A stretch of 21,113 nt of DNA from an uncultured Bacillaceae bacterium (GCA_937951955.1 CALGAD010000039.1:1-21113), one strand, 5' to 3'. Positions 1 to 6,568 are shown, counted from the first letter of the stretch. A program made the numbers and translations. The notes: generated by a model not told the origin, from the letters alone.

Positions 1-205
1 CCAGAGAGGATTACCATCGGCTGGAAGTAATCCAAAGCCTCTCGATATTGAAATGCACCCCTGAGTTCTCTATTGAACGCATCATGCCAGTAAATAGAGA
101 CGGCAACAGGCCGTTATCCTGAGGAGCCGGGGGAATTTTTTCCCCAAACAGAGTGGAACCGCGCAAGTCATGCGTCTCTGTCTTTTTAGACAGGGACGTT
201 TTTTT
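1..205 (+). promoter_or_regulatory. Cysteine-specific T-box riboswitch leader of cysE-cysS (5' end cut by window)
   Basis: The conserved T-box core AGAGTGGAACCGCG is at 150-163, followed by an intrinsic terminator. Upstream is the apical part of Stem I: GGATTAC (8-14) pairs with GTAATCC (27-33), and GAGA (4-7) with TCTC (40-43). The specifier loop shows GAAATGCACC, so the specifier codon is TGC (54-56), for cysteine. A further hairpin (GGGGAA 130-135 with TTCCCC 140-145) sits where Stem III is expected. By family knowledge, uncharged tRNA-Cys pairs with the specifier and T-box core and stabilises the antiterminator, so cysE and cysS are expressed when charged tRNA-Cys is low. The base of Stem I and the promoter lie before the window. 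Confidence 0.93.
173..205 (+). terminator. T-box intrinsic terminator
   Basis: Arms CGTCTCTGTC (173-182) and GACAGGGACG (189-198) pair with one G-T wobble around a 6-base loop and run into seven T's. This is the off-state of the T-box and is mutually exclusive with an antiterminator using 150-163. Confidence 0.9.
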
Positions 206-267
206 AATTCGTTGTTTAAAAAAATCACCTGGAAAGTAAATGATGACGGTTGGAAAGGGGGATCCAT

Positions 268-936
268 ATGTTTAAAACAATCAAAGAGGATATTGAAGTT
301 GTCTTTGACCAGGATCCGGCAGCGAAAAGTTATCTGGAAGTTATTTTAACGTACTCGGGTTTACATGCGATCTGGGCTCATCGCATCGCCCACTGGTTTT
401 ACAGGAAAAGGCTTTACTTTATTGCACGACTCATATCCCAAATCAGTCGCTTTTTCACCGGTATTGAAATTCATCCAGGAGCAAAAATTGGGAAACGCTT
501 ATTTATTGATCACGGTATGGGAGTTGTCATCGGTGAAACTTGTGAAATCGGCGATAATGTGACGATTTATCAAGGGGTGACTTTAGGCGGCACGGGTAAA
601 GAAAAGGGGAAGCGTCATCCGACGGTGAAGGATAATGCCCTCATTGCCAGCGGTGCGAAAGTCCTGGGGAATATTACCATCGGGGAAAATGCGAAAATTG
701 GTGCAGGTGCAGTTGTTTTAAAGGATGTTCCCCCCAATTCAACAGTCGTCGGTATTCCGGGGAGAGTTGTCGTTCAAGATGGTAAACGGGTGAACAAAAA
801 TCTGGATCACGGAAATTTACCGGATCCGGTGCTCGATATGATAAAATCTTTGCAAAACGAAGTGCACAAACTAAGACAGGAAGTCAATGAGTTGCAACAA
901 GAACTCCAGGAAAGGAGCAAAGAAAATGTCCATTAA
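268..936 (+). CDS. cysE: Serine O-acetyltransferase
   Basis: Transfers acetyl from acetyl-CoA to serine, giving O-acetylserine, the precursor sulfhydrylated to cysteine; cytosolic. The 222-residue protein has an alpha-helical N-terminal part (about 1-65), then a left-handed beta-helix of hexapeptide repeats (about 66-165). The family signature includes D81-H82 in FIDHGMG, GVTLGGTGK (about 104-112) and H117 in RHPT, matching the catalytic Asp/His residues of the family. The tail (about 190-217) looks like a short coiled coil. ATG 268 is preferred over an in-frame TTG at 250 because GGAAAGGGGG (252-261) sits just before it and residues 1-10 then align with B. subtilis CysE. The gene overlaps cysS by 11 bases and both are under the cysteine T-box. 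The usual upstream gltX is outside the window. Confidence 0.96.
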   Translation: MFKTIKEDIEVVFDQDPAAKSYLEVILTYSGLHAIWAHRIAHWFYRKRLYFIARLISQISRFFTGIEIHPGAKIGKRLFIDHGMGVVIGETCEIGDNVTIYQGVTLGGTGKEKGKRHPTVKDNALIASGAKVLGNITIGENAKIGAGAVVLKDVPPNSTVVGIPGRVVVQDGKRVNKNLDHGNLPDPVLDMIKSLQNEVHKLRQEVNELQQELQERSKENVH

Positions 937-2323
937 AATTTATAATACATTAACCCAGAAAAAGGAAAATTTTGTGCCGCTTGAAGAAGGAAAAGTCAAG
1001 ATGTATGTGTGCGGACCAACGGTATACAATTATATTCATATCGGTAACGCGCGGCCGGCCATAGTCTTTGATACGGTGCGGCGCTATTTAGAATACCGCG
1101 GATATGAAGTGACCTATGTGTCCAATTTTACCGATGTGGACGATAAGTTGCTGAATGCAGCCAAACAAACAGGAACGGATATGTTCACGTTAGCTGAACG
1201 ATTTATCAAAGCTTATATGGATGATATCCGTGCGTTAGGCTGCAAGAAAGCGACGTTCCATCCGCGTGTGACGGAAAATATGGATGAAATTATTGCGTTT
1301 ATCGAGGATCTCATTTCCAAAGGCTTCGCCTATGAAGCGGATGGGGATGTGTATTTTAAAACGAGAAAATTCTCAGAATATGGAAAGCTTTCCCATCAGT
1401 CTATTGACGATTTAAAGCTTGGTGCCCGTATTGAAATCGGTGAAAAGAAAGAAGATCCATTGGATTTTGCGCTCTGGAAAAAAGCAAAACCGGGTGAAGT
1501 ATATTGGGAGAGTCCTTGGGGGAAAGGAAGACCGGGATGGCATATTGAATGCTCAGCAATGGCGAAGAAATATTTAGGAGAAACTATTGACATCCATGCA
1601 GGCGGTCAAGATTTGGCCTTTCCCCATCATGAAAATGAAATTGCCCAAACGGAAAGTTTAACAGAAAAACCGTTTGCAAATTATTGGATGCATAATGGCT
1701 ATATTAATATTAATAGTGAAAAAATGTCGAAATCGATCGGCAATGTCATTCTTGTAAAAGACATGTTGCAACAACACGATCCGCAAGTCTTCCGTTTCTT
1801 CATGTTATCGGTTCATTACCGGCACCCGATCAATTACAGTGATGAACTGATGAATGATGCAAAAGCCGGCTGGAATCGGCTGAAAACGGCTTACGAAAAT
1901 CTTCACTATCGACGGGAAGATGCCTCCACAAGTTTAACGGACCACGCGGAGCGATTGGCAGAAATTAAAAAATTAAAAGCACGCTTTATCGAAGAAATGG
2001 ACGATGATTTTAATACAGCCAATGCCATTACCGTTTTGTTTGACCTGGCCAAAAGTGCCAACCTTTATCTCCGTGAAGATGAAGTGTCTAAAGAAGTTAT
2101 CGATCACTATATCAAAACATTCGATGAGTTGTTCGGCGTTCTAGGTCTGAATCCGGTGGAAGAAGAAATCCTTGATGAAGAGATTGAACGCTTAATCGAG
2201 GAAAGAAACGAAGCAAGAAAAAGACGTGACTTTGCAACCGCTGATAAAATTCGCGATCAATTGCAAAAAATGAACATCATTTTGGAAGATACACCACAAG
2301 GAACAAGATGGAAACGAGGATAA
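926..2323 (+). CDS. cysS: Cysteinyl-tRNA synthetase
   Basis: Class I aminoacyl-tRNA synthetase that charges tRNA-Cys with cysteine using ATP. The protein has 465 residues, the usual family length. C29 in MYVCGPTVY is a zinc ligand that helps select cysteine. HIGN (38-41) is the HIGH-type ATP motif and KMSKS is present in KMSKSIGN about residue 266. Further expected zinc ligands are seen in WHIECSAMA and AFPHHENE. The C-terminal part is helical and fits the DALR/anticodon-binding region. The start is ATG 926, with SD AAAGGAG (911-917) inside the end of cysE. A longer in-frame reading from 887 lacks support because it would run across cysE. Co-transcription with cysE links cysteine supply to demand for charged tRNA-Cys. 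Confidence 0.97.
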   Translation: MSIKIYNTLTQKKENFVPLEEGKVKMYVCGPTVYNYIHIGNARPAIVFDTVRRYLEYRGYEVTYVSNFTDVDDKLLNAAKQTGTDMFTLAERFIKAYMDDIRALGCKKATFHPRVTENMDEIIAFIEDLISKGFAYEADGDVYFKTRKFSEYGKLSHQSIDDLKLGARIEIGEKKEDPLDFALWKKAKPGEVYWESPWGKGRPGWHIECSAMAKKYLGETIDIHAGGQDLAFPHHENEIAQTESLTEKPFANYWMHNGYININSEKMSKSIGNVILVKDMLQQHDPQVFRFFMLSVHYRHPINYSDELMNDAKAGWNRLKTAYENLHYRREDASTSLTDHAERLAEIKKLKARFIEEMDDDFNTANAITVLFDLAKSANLYLREDEVSKEVIDHYIKTFDELFGVLGLNPVEEEILDEEIERLIEERNEARKRRDFATADKIRDQLQKMNIILEDTPQGTRWKRG

Positions 2324-2326
2324 GTG

Positions 2327-2749
2327 ATGAAACTTTTGAAACAGACCATAAAACCGCAAGAAATAAGTAGCCTTGCCCTTGCCTATATGGGAGATGCCAT
2401 CTATGAAGCGTATGTTCGGCGGCATTTACTAGAAAAAGGGATCGTCAAACCTCATTTGTTGCAAAAAGAGGCGGTCAATTATGTCTCTGCCAAATCCCAA
2501 AGTTTTTGTATCCATACGCTATTACAGGAAGAAATATTAGATGAAGAAGAAAAAGCCGTAGTTCGCCGGGGAAGAAATGCAAAAAGCAACACGGTACCTA
2601 AAAATACCGATGTGCAAACGTACAGGTACTCCACCGCTTTTGAGGCTCTTGTTGGTTATCATTACCTGGCGGGAAATTTCAACCGCCTCGATGAATTAGT
2701 TGAACTTTGTTTTCAATGGGTGGAACAAAGAAAGGAGGTCACATCCTGA
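2327..2749 (+). CDS. mrnC: Mini-ribonuclease III (23S rRNA maturation)
   Basis: Double-strand-specific RNase of the RNase III fold that lacks the separate dsRNA-binding domain; in B. subtilis it matures the ends of 23S rRNA precursor, acting with L3. The 140-residue protein is a single RNase III-like domain. The signature AYMGDAIYEAYVR carries D23, and YRYSTAFEALVGY carries E106; both match the catalytic acidic residues of B. subtilis Mini-III at the same numbers. RGRNAKS and PKNTDVQTYRYS are also family hallmarks. GTG 2324 directly follows the cysS stop, but ATG 2327 lies better from SD AACGAGGA (2313-2320) and reproduces the D23/E106 numbering. It overlaps rlmB by one base. Confidence 0.92.
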   Translation: MKLLKQTIKPQEISSLALAYMGDAIYEAYVRRHLLEKGIVKPHLLQKEAVNYVSAKSQSFCIHTLLQEEILDEEEKAVVRRGRNAKSNTVPKNTDVQTYRYSTAFEALVGYHYLAGNFNRLDELVELCFQWVEQRKEVTS

Positions 2750-3489
2750 TGGATGATCAATATGTTGTTGGGCGAAATGCAGTATTAGAGGCTATTCAAG
2801 CCAATCGCGAGATAAATAAACTGTGGATTAGCGAAGGATCGCAAAAGGGATCGATGCAAAAAATCATCCAGGCGGCCAAAAGCCGTCGGATCATCATCCA
2901 GTATGTCCCGCGCAAGAAGTTAGACGAAATCACGAAAAACCATCAGGGGGTTATCGCCCAAGTTGCTCCTTACCGCTATTTTGAAGTGGACGAACTATTG
3001 GAGCGGGCCGAAAAGAAAAATGAGCCCCCTTTTTTATTAATATTGGATGAAATTGAAGACCCACATAATTTTGGCTCCATTATGAGGACAGCTGATGCTA
3101 GTGGCGTTCACGGAATTATTATTCCGAAACGGCGTTCTGTCGGCTTAACATCTACCGTTGCGAAAGCCTCTACCGGGGCGATTGAACATGTTCCCGTTGC
3201 CCGGGTTACGAATTTAGCAAGGACGATTGACGATTTAAAAGAGCGGGGCGTTTGGATTTGTGGAACGGATGCAAAGGGCGATCTCGATTATCGAGAAATA
3301 GATGGTACCCTCCCGATTGCCATCGTGATCGGCAGTGAAGGAAGAGGAATCGGCCGGTTAATCAAGGAAAAGTGTGATTTTCTCGTTCGATTACCGATGA
3401 AAGGGCACGTCACCTCATTAAACGCATCGGTAGCCGGTGCGCTATTGATGTATGAAATTTACCGGAAGAGACACCCCGCGGGAAGCTAG
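2749..3489 (+). CDS. rlmB: 23S rRNA 2'-O-methyltransferase RlmB (TrmH/SpoU family)
   Basis: SPOUT methyltransferase predicted to 2'-O-methylate a guanosine in domain V of 23S rRNA (G2251 in E. coli numbering), using S-adenosylmethionine. The 246-residue protein has an N-terminal L30e-like substrate-binding domain (about 1-75; VGRNAVLEAI at 7-16). The trefoil-knot SpoU domain follows, with motif 1 DEIEDPHNFGSIMRTADA (N107), motif 2 VIGSEGRGIG (GSEGRG 195-200) and motif 3 VTSLNASVAG (S223, N225). ATG 2749 overlaps the mrnC stop as TGATG and has SD AAAGGAGG (2731-2738). The position between mrnC and rae1 is the Bacillus arrangement (yacO). Confidence 0.93.
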   Translation: MDDQYVVGRNAVLEAIQANREINKLWISEGSQKGSMQKIIQAAKSRRIIIQYVPRKKLDEITKNHQGVIAQVAPYRYFEVDELLERAEKKNEPPFLLILDEIEDPHNFGSIMRTADASGVHGIIIPKRRSVGLTSTVAKASTGAIEHVPVARVTNLARTIDDLKERGVWICGTDAKGDLDYREIDGTLPIAIVIGSEGRGIGRLIKEKCDFLVRLPMKGHVTSLNASVAGALLMYEIYRKRHPAGS

Positions 3490-3490
3490 C

Positions 3491-3997
3491 ATGGAAATAC
3501 TGATTGTCGACGGATATAACATAATCGGTGCGTGGCCCGAACTACAGGAATTGAAAAAGAAAGATTTAGCACAGGCAAGGGACCGGCTTGTGGAAATATT
3601 GGCTGATTATAAAGGGTATACCGGGATCCATATTATCGTCGTGTTTGATGCCTATATTGCCAAAGGGAAGGAATCAAAATATAAAAACTATGATATCGAT
3701 ATTATATTTACAAAGGAAAATGAGACGGCGGATGAAAAGATTGAAAAATTAGCATCAGAACTCGTCAGTCGAACGACGAAAGTATTCGTCGCAACCTCTG
3801 ATTCAACCGAACAATGGACGATATTTGGACAGGGGGCTTTTCGGAAATCTGCCCGGGAGCTGTATATCGAGGTAAAGGATATCGAAAAACAGATTGAAAA
3901 TGAACTAAAAGAAATCGAAGTGAAACAACCAGCATCGAAAATAGAATTGCCGAAGGAAATTGCCGATTTATTCGAAAAATTAAGAAGAGGCGGGTAA
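3491..3997 (+). CDS. rae1: Ribosome-dependent endoribonuclease Rae1 (NYN domain)
   Basis: Member of the YacP/NYN family. The B. subtilis homologue enters the ribosomal A site and cuts translated mRNA in a frame-dependent way. This 168-residue protein is a PIN-like NYN domain with acidic residues in order: D7 and N10 in IVDGYNIIG, D53 in VVFDAY, E78/D81 in ENETADE, and D104 in ATSDSTEQW, where the last is followed by the conserved FGQGAFRKSAREL. The C-terminal 40 residues are charged and probably helical. ATG 3491 begins one base after the rlmB stop. Its only SD-like sequence is weak (GGGAAG 3480-3485), so translation may rely on coupling with rlmB. Confidence 0.9.
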   Translation: MEILIVDGYNIIGAWPELQELKKKDLAQARDRLVEILADYKGYTGIHIIVVFDAYIAKGKESKYKNYDIDIIFTKENETADEKIEKLASELVSRTTKVFVATSDSTEQWTIFGQGAFRKSARELYIEVKDIEKQIENELKEIEVKQPASKIELPKEIADLFEKLRRGG

Positions 3998-4003
3998 GTT
4001 AGG

Positions 4004-4033
4004 TTGACGCTTTAAAACAAGCTAAGCTATAAT
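4004..4033 (+). promoter_or_regulatory. sigH promoter, sigma-A type
   Basis: TTGACG (4004-4009) and a perfect TATAAT (4028-4033) are 18 bases apart, about 30 bases before the sigH start. In B. subtilis spo0H is transcribed by sigma-A RNA polymerase and repressed by AbrB. The AT-rich surroundings would suit AbrB, but no defined site can be read here. Confidence 0.78.
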
Positions 4034-4064
4034 AAATTTAATCGTTGCCCCGGGGTGATTCTGG

Positions 4065-4724
4065 TTGTTAGGCGATATCAAAGGCTACACAAATCCAAAG
4101 TATCATGAAATGGAAGATGAGGCATTAGTCGAGCTTGTGCACCAAGGAGACAGTGATGCGCTTGATTATTTGATTCAAAAATATCGTCAATTCGTTCGCG
4201 CGAAGTCAAGGTCTTACTTTCTGATTGGAGCGGATCAAGAAGATATTGTACAAGAAGGTATGATCGGTCTGTTTAAGGCGATTCGCGATTTTCGCGGTGA
4301 TAAATTGACTTCATTTAAAGCGTTTGCGGAACTTTGTATTACACGCCAGATCATCACTGCGATCAAAACGGCGACGAGACAAAAACATATTCCACTTAAT
4401 TCCTATGTTTCGCTGGACAAGCCCGTTTTTGATGAAGAATCGGATCGCACGCTGCTGGATATGATTTCCGGATCCAATTCCCTGGACCCGGAAGAGCTCA
4501 TCATCCATCAAGAAGAGTTTGATAATATCGAAGGAAAAATAGGTGAACTATTGAGCGATTTGGAGAGGAAAGTTTTAACATTATATTTGGAAGGTCGTTC
4601 CTACCAAGAAATATCCGATGAATTAAATCGTCATGTAAAATCGATCGATAATGCCTTGCAGCGGGTAAAGAGGAAACTGGAAAAGTATTTAGAATCTCGG
4701 GACAGGCAGTTGAAAAAGCTATAA
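4065..4724 (+). CDS. sigH: RNA polymerase sigma-H factor (sigma-30)
   Basis: Alternative sigma factor that directs RNA polymerase to early-stationary-phase, sporulation-entry and competence genes. The 219-residue protein aligns almost throughout with B. subtilis SigH. Region 2 (about 20-95) holds DALDYLIQKYRQFVRAKSRS and the core-binding stretch DQEDIVQEGMIGLFKAIRDF, then the promoter-melting segment FAELCITRQIITAIKTATRQ. Region 4 (about 155-210) has LSDLERKVLTLYLEGRSYQE and a helix-turn-helix ending in KSIDNALQRVKRKLEKYL. The start is TTG 4065 with GGGGTGAT (4052-4059) before it; the next in-frame ATG at 4110 lacks an SD and would cut conserved residues. Confidence 0.96.
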   Translation: MLGDIKGYTNPKYHEMEDEALVELVHQGDSDALDYLIQKYRQFVRAKSRSYFLIGADQEDIVQEGMIGLFKAIRDFRGDKLTSFKAFAELCITRQIITAIKTATRQKHIPLNSYVSLDKPVFDEESDRTLLDMISGSNSLDPEELIIHQEEFDNIEGKIGELLSDLERKVLTLYLEGRSYQEISDELNRHVKSIDNALQRVKRKLEKYLESRDRQLKKL

Positions 4725-4754
4725 GCTTTTATTCAAAGACTCCTAAAACAATCG

Positions 4755-4783
4755 TTGACATAGGTTGCGACAAGTGATACAGT
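4755..4783 (+). promoter_or_regulatory. Probable promoter for secE (formerly rpmG-secE)
   Basis: A consensus TTGACA (4755-4760) stands 17 bases before TACAGT (4778-4783), which matches four of six -10 positions. It lies just after sigH, which has no clear terminator, so secE could be read from here and from sigH. Confidence 0.5.
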
Positions 4784-4792
4784 TTGTACCAA

Positions 4793-4870
4793 AGAGTAAA
4801 AATTATATAAATATATAATTAAATGTGCCTGGCTAATAGAAATGGTAGATTCAGTACAATGAAAACGTAA
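4793..4870 (+). pseudogene. Possible decayed remnant of rpmG (ribosomal protein L33)
   Basis: Most Bacillales carry rpmG between sigH and secE, but no intact copy is present here. One frame reads RVKII, stop, IYN, stop, then MCLANRNGRFSTMKT and a final stop. Firmicute L33 typically begins M-R-x-K-I-x-LAC-xx-C-xx-RNY-x-TMK. The pieces RVKII, C, NRN and STMKT therefore fall in the expected order and in one frame, with two stops, no start codon and spacing changes. The stretch is short and the resemblance may be chance. If real, the working L33 gene must be elsewhere in the genome, as Bacillus species usually have more than one copy. Confidence 0.25.
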
Positions 4871-4895
4871 ATTTTTCCCTTGTTGGAGGTACAAA

Positions 4896-5099
4896 ATGCA
4901 AAGTATTATGAGCTTTTTTAAAGTCATCCCACAATTTTTACAAAATGTTGCTTCTGAAATGAGAAAGGTTCGCTGGCCGAGACGGAACGAATTGACAAAA
5001 TATACGATCACCGTTCTAACAACCATCGTGTTTTTCGGTATATTTTTTACATTAGTTGATTTAGGAATTACTTTCCTTCTGGAATTAATCCTTTATTAA
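4896..5099 (+). CDS. secE: Preprotein translocase subunit SecE
   Basis: Essential membrane subunit that clamps the SecY channel. The 67-residue, single-span form is typical of Firmicutes. The cytoplasmic amphipathic helix (about 8-36) contains the hallmark EMRKVRWPRRNELTKYT. One transmembrane segment follows (about 37-62: ITVLTTIVFFGIFFTLVDLG and on). The start ATG 4896 has GGAGGT (4885-4890) six bases away. B. subtilis SecE is slightly shorter at its N-terminus; here about eight extra residues precede the conserved helix. It is the usual neighbour of nusG, but here a 316-base signal-rich gap separates them. Confidence 0.95.
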   Translation: MQSIMSFFKVIPQFLQNVASEMRKVRWPRRNELTKYTITVLTTIVFFGIFFTLVDLGITFLLELILY

Positions 5100-5209
5100 T
5101 GATGTAAACCACTAGTTCGGAAATAGCATCTGGAAGTATTGGTAAAAAAGCATTTTTGGATGGAGCGATGAATTTTATTTTTTTATGAATGAATATCGAG
5201 GATATCCTT

Positions 5210-5218
5210 TGTTATAAT
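5210..5218 (+). promoter_or_regulatory. Extended -10 promoter upstream of nusG
   Basis: TGTTATAAT (5210-5218) is a perfect extended -10 element. Upstream only a weak -35 (ATGAAT 5189-5194, 18-base spacer) is visible, as is allowed for extended -10 promoters. Initiation is expected near 5225, only about 13 bases before the stem of an intrinsic terminator. Confidence 0.6.
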
Positions 5219-5237
5219 GGTAATAGGACTTGATGCA

Positions 5238-5261
5238 AAACCCGGTTCAAACGGGTTTTTT
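5238..5261 (+). terminator. Intrinsic terminator in the secE-nusG gap
   Basis: AAACCCG (5238-5244) pairs with CGGGTTT (5252-5258) around a 7-base loop, and six T's run from 5256 to 5261. It could end secE transcripts, or act as an attenuator for RNA started at the promoter just upstream. Confidence 0.75.
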
Positions 5262-5262
5262 C

Positions 5263-5282
5263 ATTACCAAAAATTTGGTAAT
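5263..5282 (+). repeat. Inverted repeat ATTACCAAA/TTTGGTAAT before nusG
   Basis: ATTACCAAA (5263-5271) and TTTGGTAAT (5274-5282) form a perfect dyad with two bases between them, directly after the terminator T-run. The inner eight bases of both arms recur in the rpoB leader (9337-9344 and 9358-9365). As RNA it would be a hairpin of about 8 bp; as DNA it could be an operator. Function unknown. Confidence 0.6.
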
Positions 5283-5294
5283 AACTGGTCATTT

Positions 5295-5323
5295 TTGTTC
5301 AATAAACTGACTGTGTTTATATA
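5295..5323 (+). promoter_or_regulatory. Weak candidate second nusG promoter
   Basis: TTGTTC (5295-5300) and TATATA (5318-5323) are 17 bases apart, downstream of the terminator. Each matches the sigma-A consensus only in part. It would give nusG an mRNA that avoids the 5238-5261 terminator. Confidence 0.3.
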
Positions 5324-5396
5324 TTCTTGTTTAAAAATTTACAAGTTATTAGAGACAGTGGGAAATCAAACTTTTAGTTTTTGGAACGGGAGGGAA

Positions 5397-5409
5397 GGAC
5401 GTATCGTCC
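5397..5409 (+). other. Hairpin between the nusG Shine-Dalgarno box and start codon
   Basis: GGACG (5397-5401) and CGTCC (5405-5409) pair around TAT. The best SD sequence, GGGAGGG (5388-5394), ends 21 bases before the ATG at 5416, too far for normal use. Folding this hairpin would bring the SD and start codon closer. A weaker option is GGA at 5397-5399 as the SD itself. Confidence 0.45.
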
Positions 5410-5415
5410 CCTTAC

Positions 5416-5949
5416 ATGGAAAAGAATTGGTATGTGGTTCATACGTATTCCGGATATGAGAATAAAGTAAAGGCGAATCTGGAAAAACGTGTGGAAACGA
5501 TGGGTATGCAAGATAAAATCTTTCGCGTGATTGTACCGGAGGAAGAGGAAACGGAAGTCAAAAACGGAAAGAAAAAAGTAGTGAAAAAGAAAATCTTCCC
5601 TGGTTATGTTCTCGTGGAGTTAATCATGACAGATGATTCCTGGTATGTCGTACGGAACACGCCAGGTGTCACCGGATTCGTCGGCTCTTCTGGTGGTGGA
5701 TCCAAACCGACACCGCTTCTTCCGGAAGAGGTCGAGAAATTGTTTAAAAAGATGGGAATCAACGATCAACGGTTGGATATTGACCTTGAAATTGGTGAAA
5801 CCGTTCAAGTGAAAGAAGGACCATTCGAAAACTTCAGCGCGATCGTGGAAGAAATTGACAAAGATAAAGGAAAAGTGAAAGTCCTCGTGAATATGTTTGG
5901 AAGAGAGACGCCTTTAGAACTGGATTTTCATCAAATTGAAAAATTGTAA
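5416..5949 (+). CDS. nusG: Transcription elongation/pausing factor NusG
   Basis: Binds the clamp of RNA polymerase during elongation. In Bacillus it promotes pausing at specific T-rich non-template DNA; in other bacteria it aids elongation and Rho. The 177-residue protein equals B. subtilis NusG in length and start (MEKNWYVVHTYSGYENKVKA). The NGN domain (about 1-115) includes PEEEETEVKNGKKKVVKKK, FPGYVLVE and RNTPGVTGFVG. The KOW domain (about 125-177) includes GETVQVKEGPFENFSAIVEE and NMFGRETPLELDF. ATG 5416 is fixed by homology although the SD is unusually distant (see the hairpin at 5397-5409). The gene sits between secE and the L11 operon, as in most bacteria. Confidence 0.97.
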   Translation: MEKNWYVVHTYSGYENKVKANLEKRVETMGMQDKIFRVIVPEEEETEVKNGKKKVVKKKIFPGYVLVELIMTDDSWYVVRNTPGVTGFVGSSGGGSKPTPLLPEEVEKLFKKMGINDQRLDIDLEIGETVQVKEGPFENFSAIVEEIDKDKGKVKVLVNMFGRETPLELDFHQIEKL

Positions 5950-5960
5950 AGGATCCAGAC

Positions 5961-5989
5961 TTGAAATCTTGACCGTAATCTGATAAAAT
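5961..5989 (+). promoter_or_regulatory. rplK-rplA promoter
   Basis: TTGAAA (5961-5966), a 17-base spacer, then TAAAAT (5984-5989) with the extended element TG at 5981-5982. Initiation near 5996 leaves a leader of about 113 bases before rplK. Confidence 0.75.
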
Positions 5990-6003
5990 TTCAAAGTCAG
6001 TAT

Positions 6004-6073
6004 GTCAAGGAGTAACTTGACTTCTTGTTTTCCCTGATAGGGATATGATTGAGAGTGGGAGGGGAAAATCCCC
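6004..6073 (+). other. Three consecutive hairpins in the rplK leader
   Basis: GTCAAG/CTTGAC (6004-6009 with 6016-6021), TCCCT/AGGGA (6031-6035 with 6039-6043) and GGGGA/TCCCC (6061-6065 with 6069-6073) are perfect short stems between the promoter and rplK. None is followed by a T-run, so they are not terminators. A role in mRNA stability or L1/L11 autoregulation is possible but unproven. Confidence 0.5.
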
Positions 6074-6108
6074 ATATACCACATCACGGACTTAAGGAGG
6101 TGTGTCTC

Positions 6109-6534
6109 GTGGCTAAAAAAGTCGTTAAAATAGTGAAATTGCAAATTCCTGCAGGAAAAGCTAATCCTGCACCGCCGGTAGGTCCTGCTTTAGGTCAAGC
6201 TGGAATCAACATTATGGGTTTCTGTAAAGAATTCAACGCACGTACAGCTGATCAAGCTGGCATGATTATTCCAGTAGAAATTACGGTGTTTGAAGACCGT
6301 TCCTTCGAATTTATTACAAAAACGCCGCCAGCAGCTGTGTTGTTAAAGAAAGCAGCTGGCATTGATAAAGGTTCAGGTGAACCGAACCGTAATAAAGTCG
6401 CTACCGTAAAACGGGATAAAGTGCGCGAGATTGCAGAATTGAAAATGCCTGATTTAAACGCAGCAGATGTTGAAGCGGCAATGCGGCTTGTAGAAGGTAC
6501 AGCCCGCAGCATGGGAATTGAAATCGTTGATTAA
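6109..6534 (+). CDS. rplK: 50S ribosomal protein L11
   Basis: Binds the GTPase-associated centre of 23S rRNA (helices 43-44) at the stalk base and takes part in factor GTPase stimulation and the RelA stringent response. The 141-residue protein has an N-terminal domain with the proline-rich PAPPVGPALGQAGINIMGFC (residues about 21-40), the thiostrepton-facing segment, and a C-terminal rRNA-binding domain with GSGEPNRNKVATVKRDKVRE. The start is GTG 6109: AAGGAGGTG (6094-6102) precedes it at good spacing, and the protein then begins (M)AKKVVKIVKLQIPAGKANP as in B. subtilis. An in-frame upstream extension to TTG 6049 covers leader hairpins and is rejected. Confidence 0.97.
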   Translation: MAKKVVKIVKLQIPAGKANPAPPVGPALGQAGINIMGFCKEFNARTADQAGMIIPVEITVFEDRSFEFITKTPPAAVLLKKAAGIDKGSGEPNRNKVATVKRDKVREIAELKMPDLNAADVEAAMRLVEGTARSMGIEIVD

Positions 6535-6568
6535 TCTTCACTGAATAGATTGAGGTTGTGACAGACTG

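Noticed and set aside
250..267. N-terminal extension of cysE from TTG 250
   Set aside because: It includes the strong SD for ATG 268 and adds residues absent from B. subtilis CysE.
4823..4870. A 15-residue upstream peptide gene before secE
   Set aside because: Its ATG has no SD in the AT-rich sequence before it; the resemblance to L33 pieces suggests a relic, if anything.
4733..5026. Antisense open frame opposite secE containing KNCGMTLKK
   Set aside because: It has no SD or homology and is opposite a well-supported gene; the cysteine-containing stretch looks accidental.
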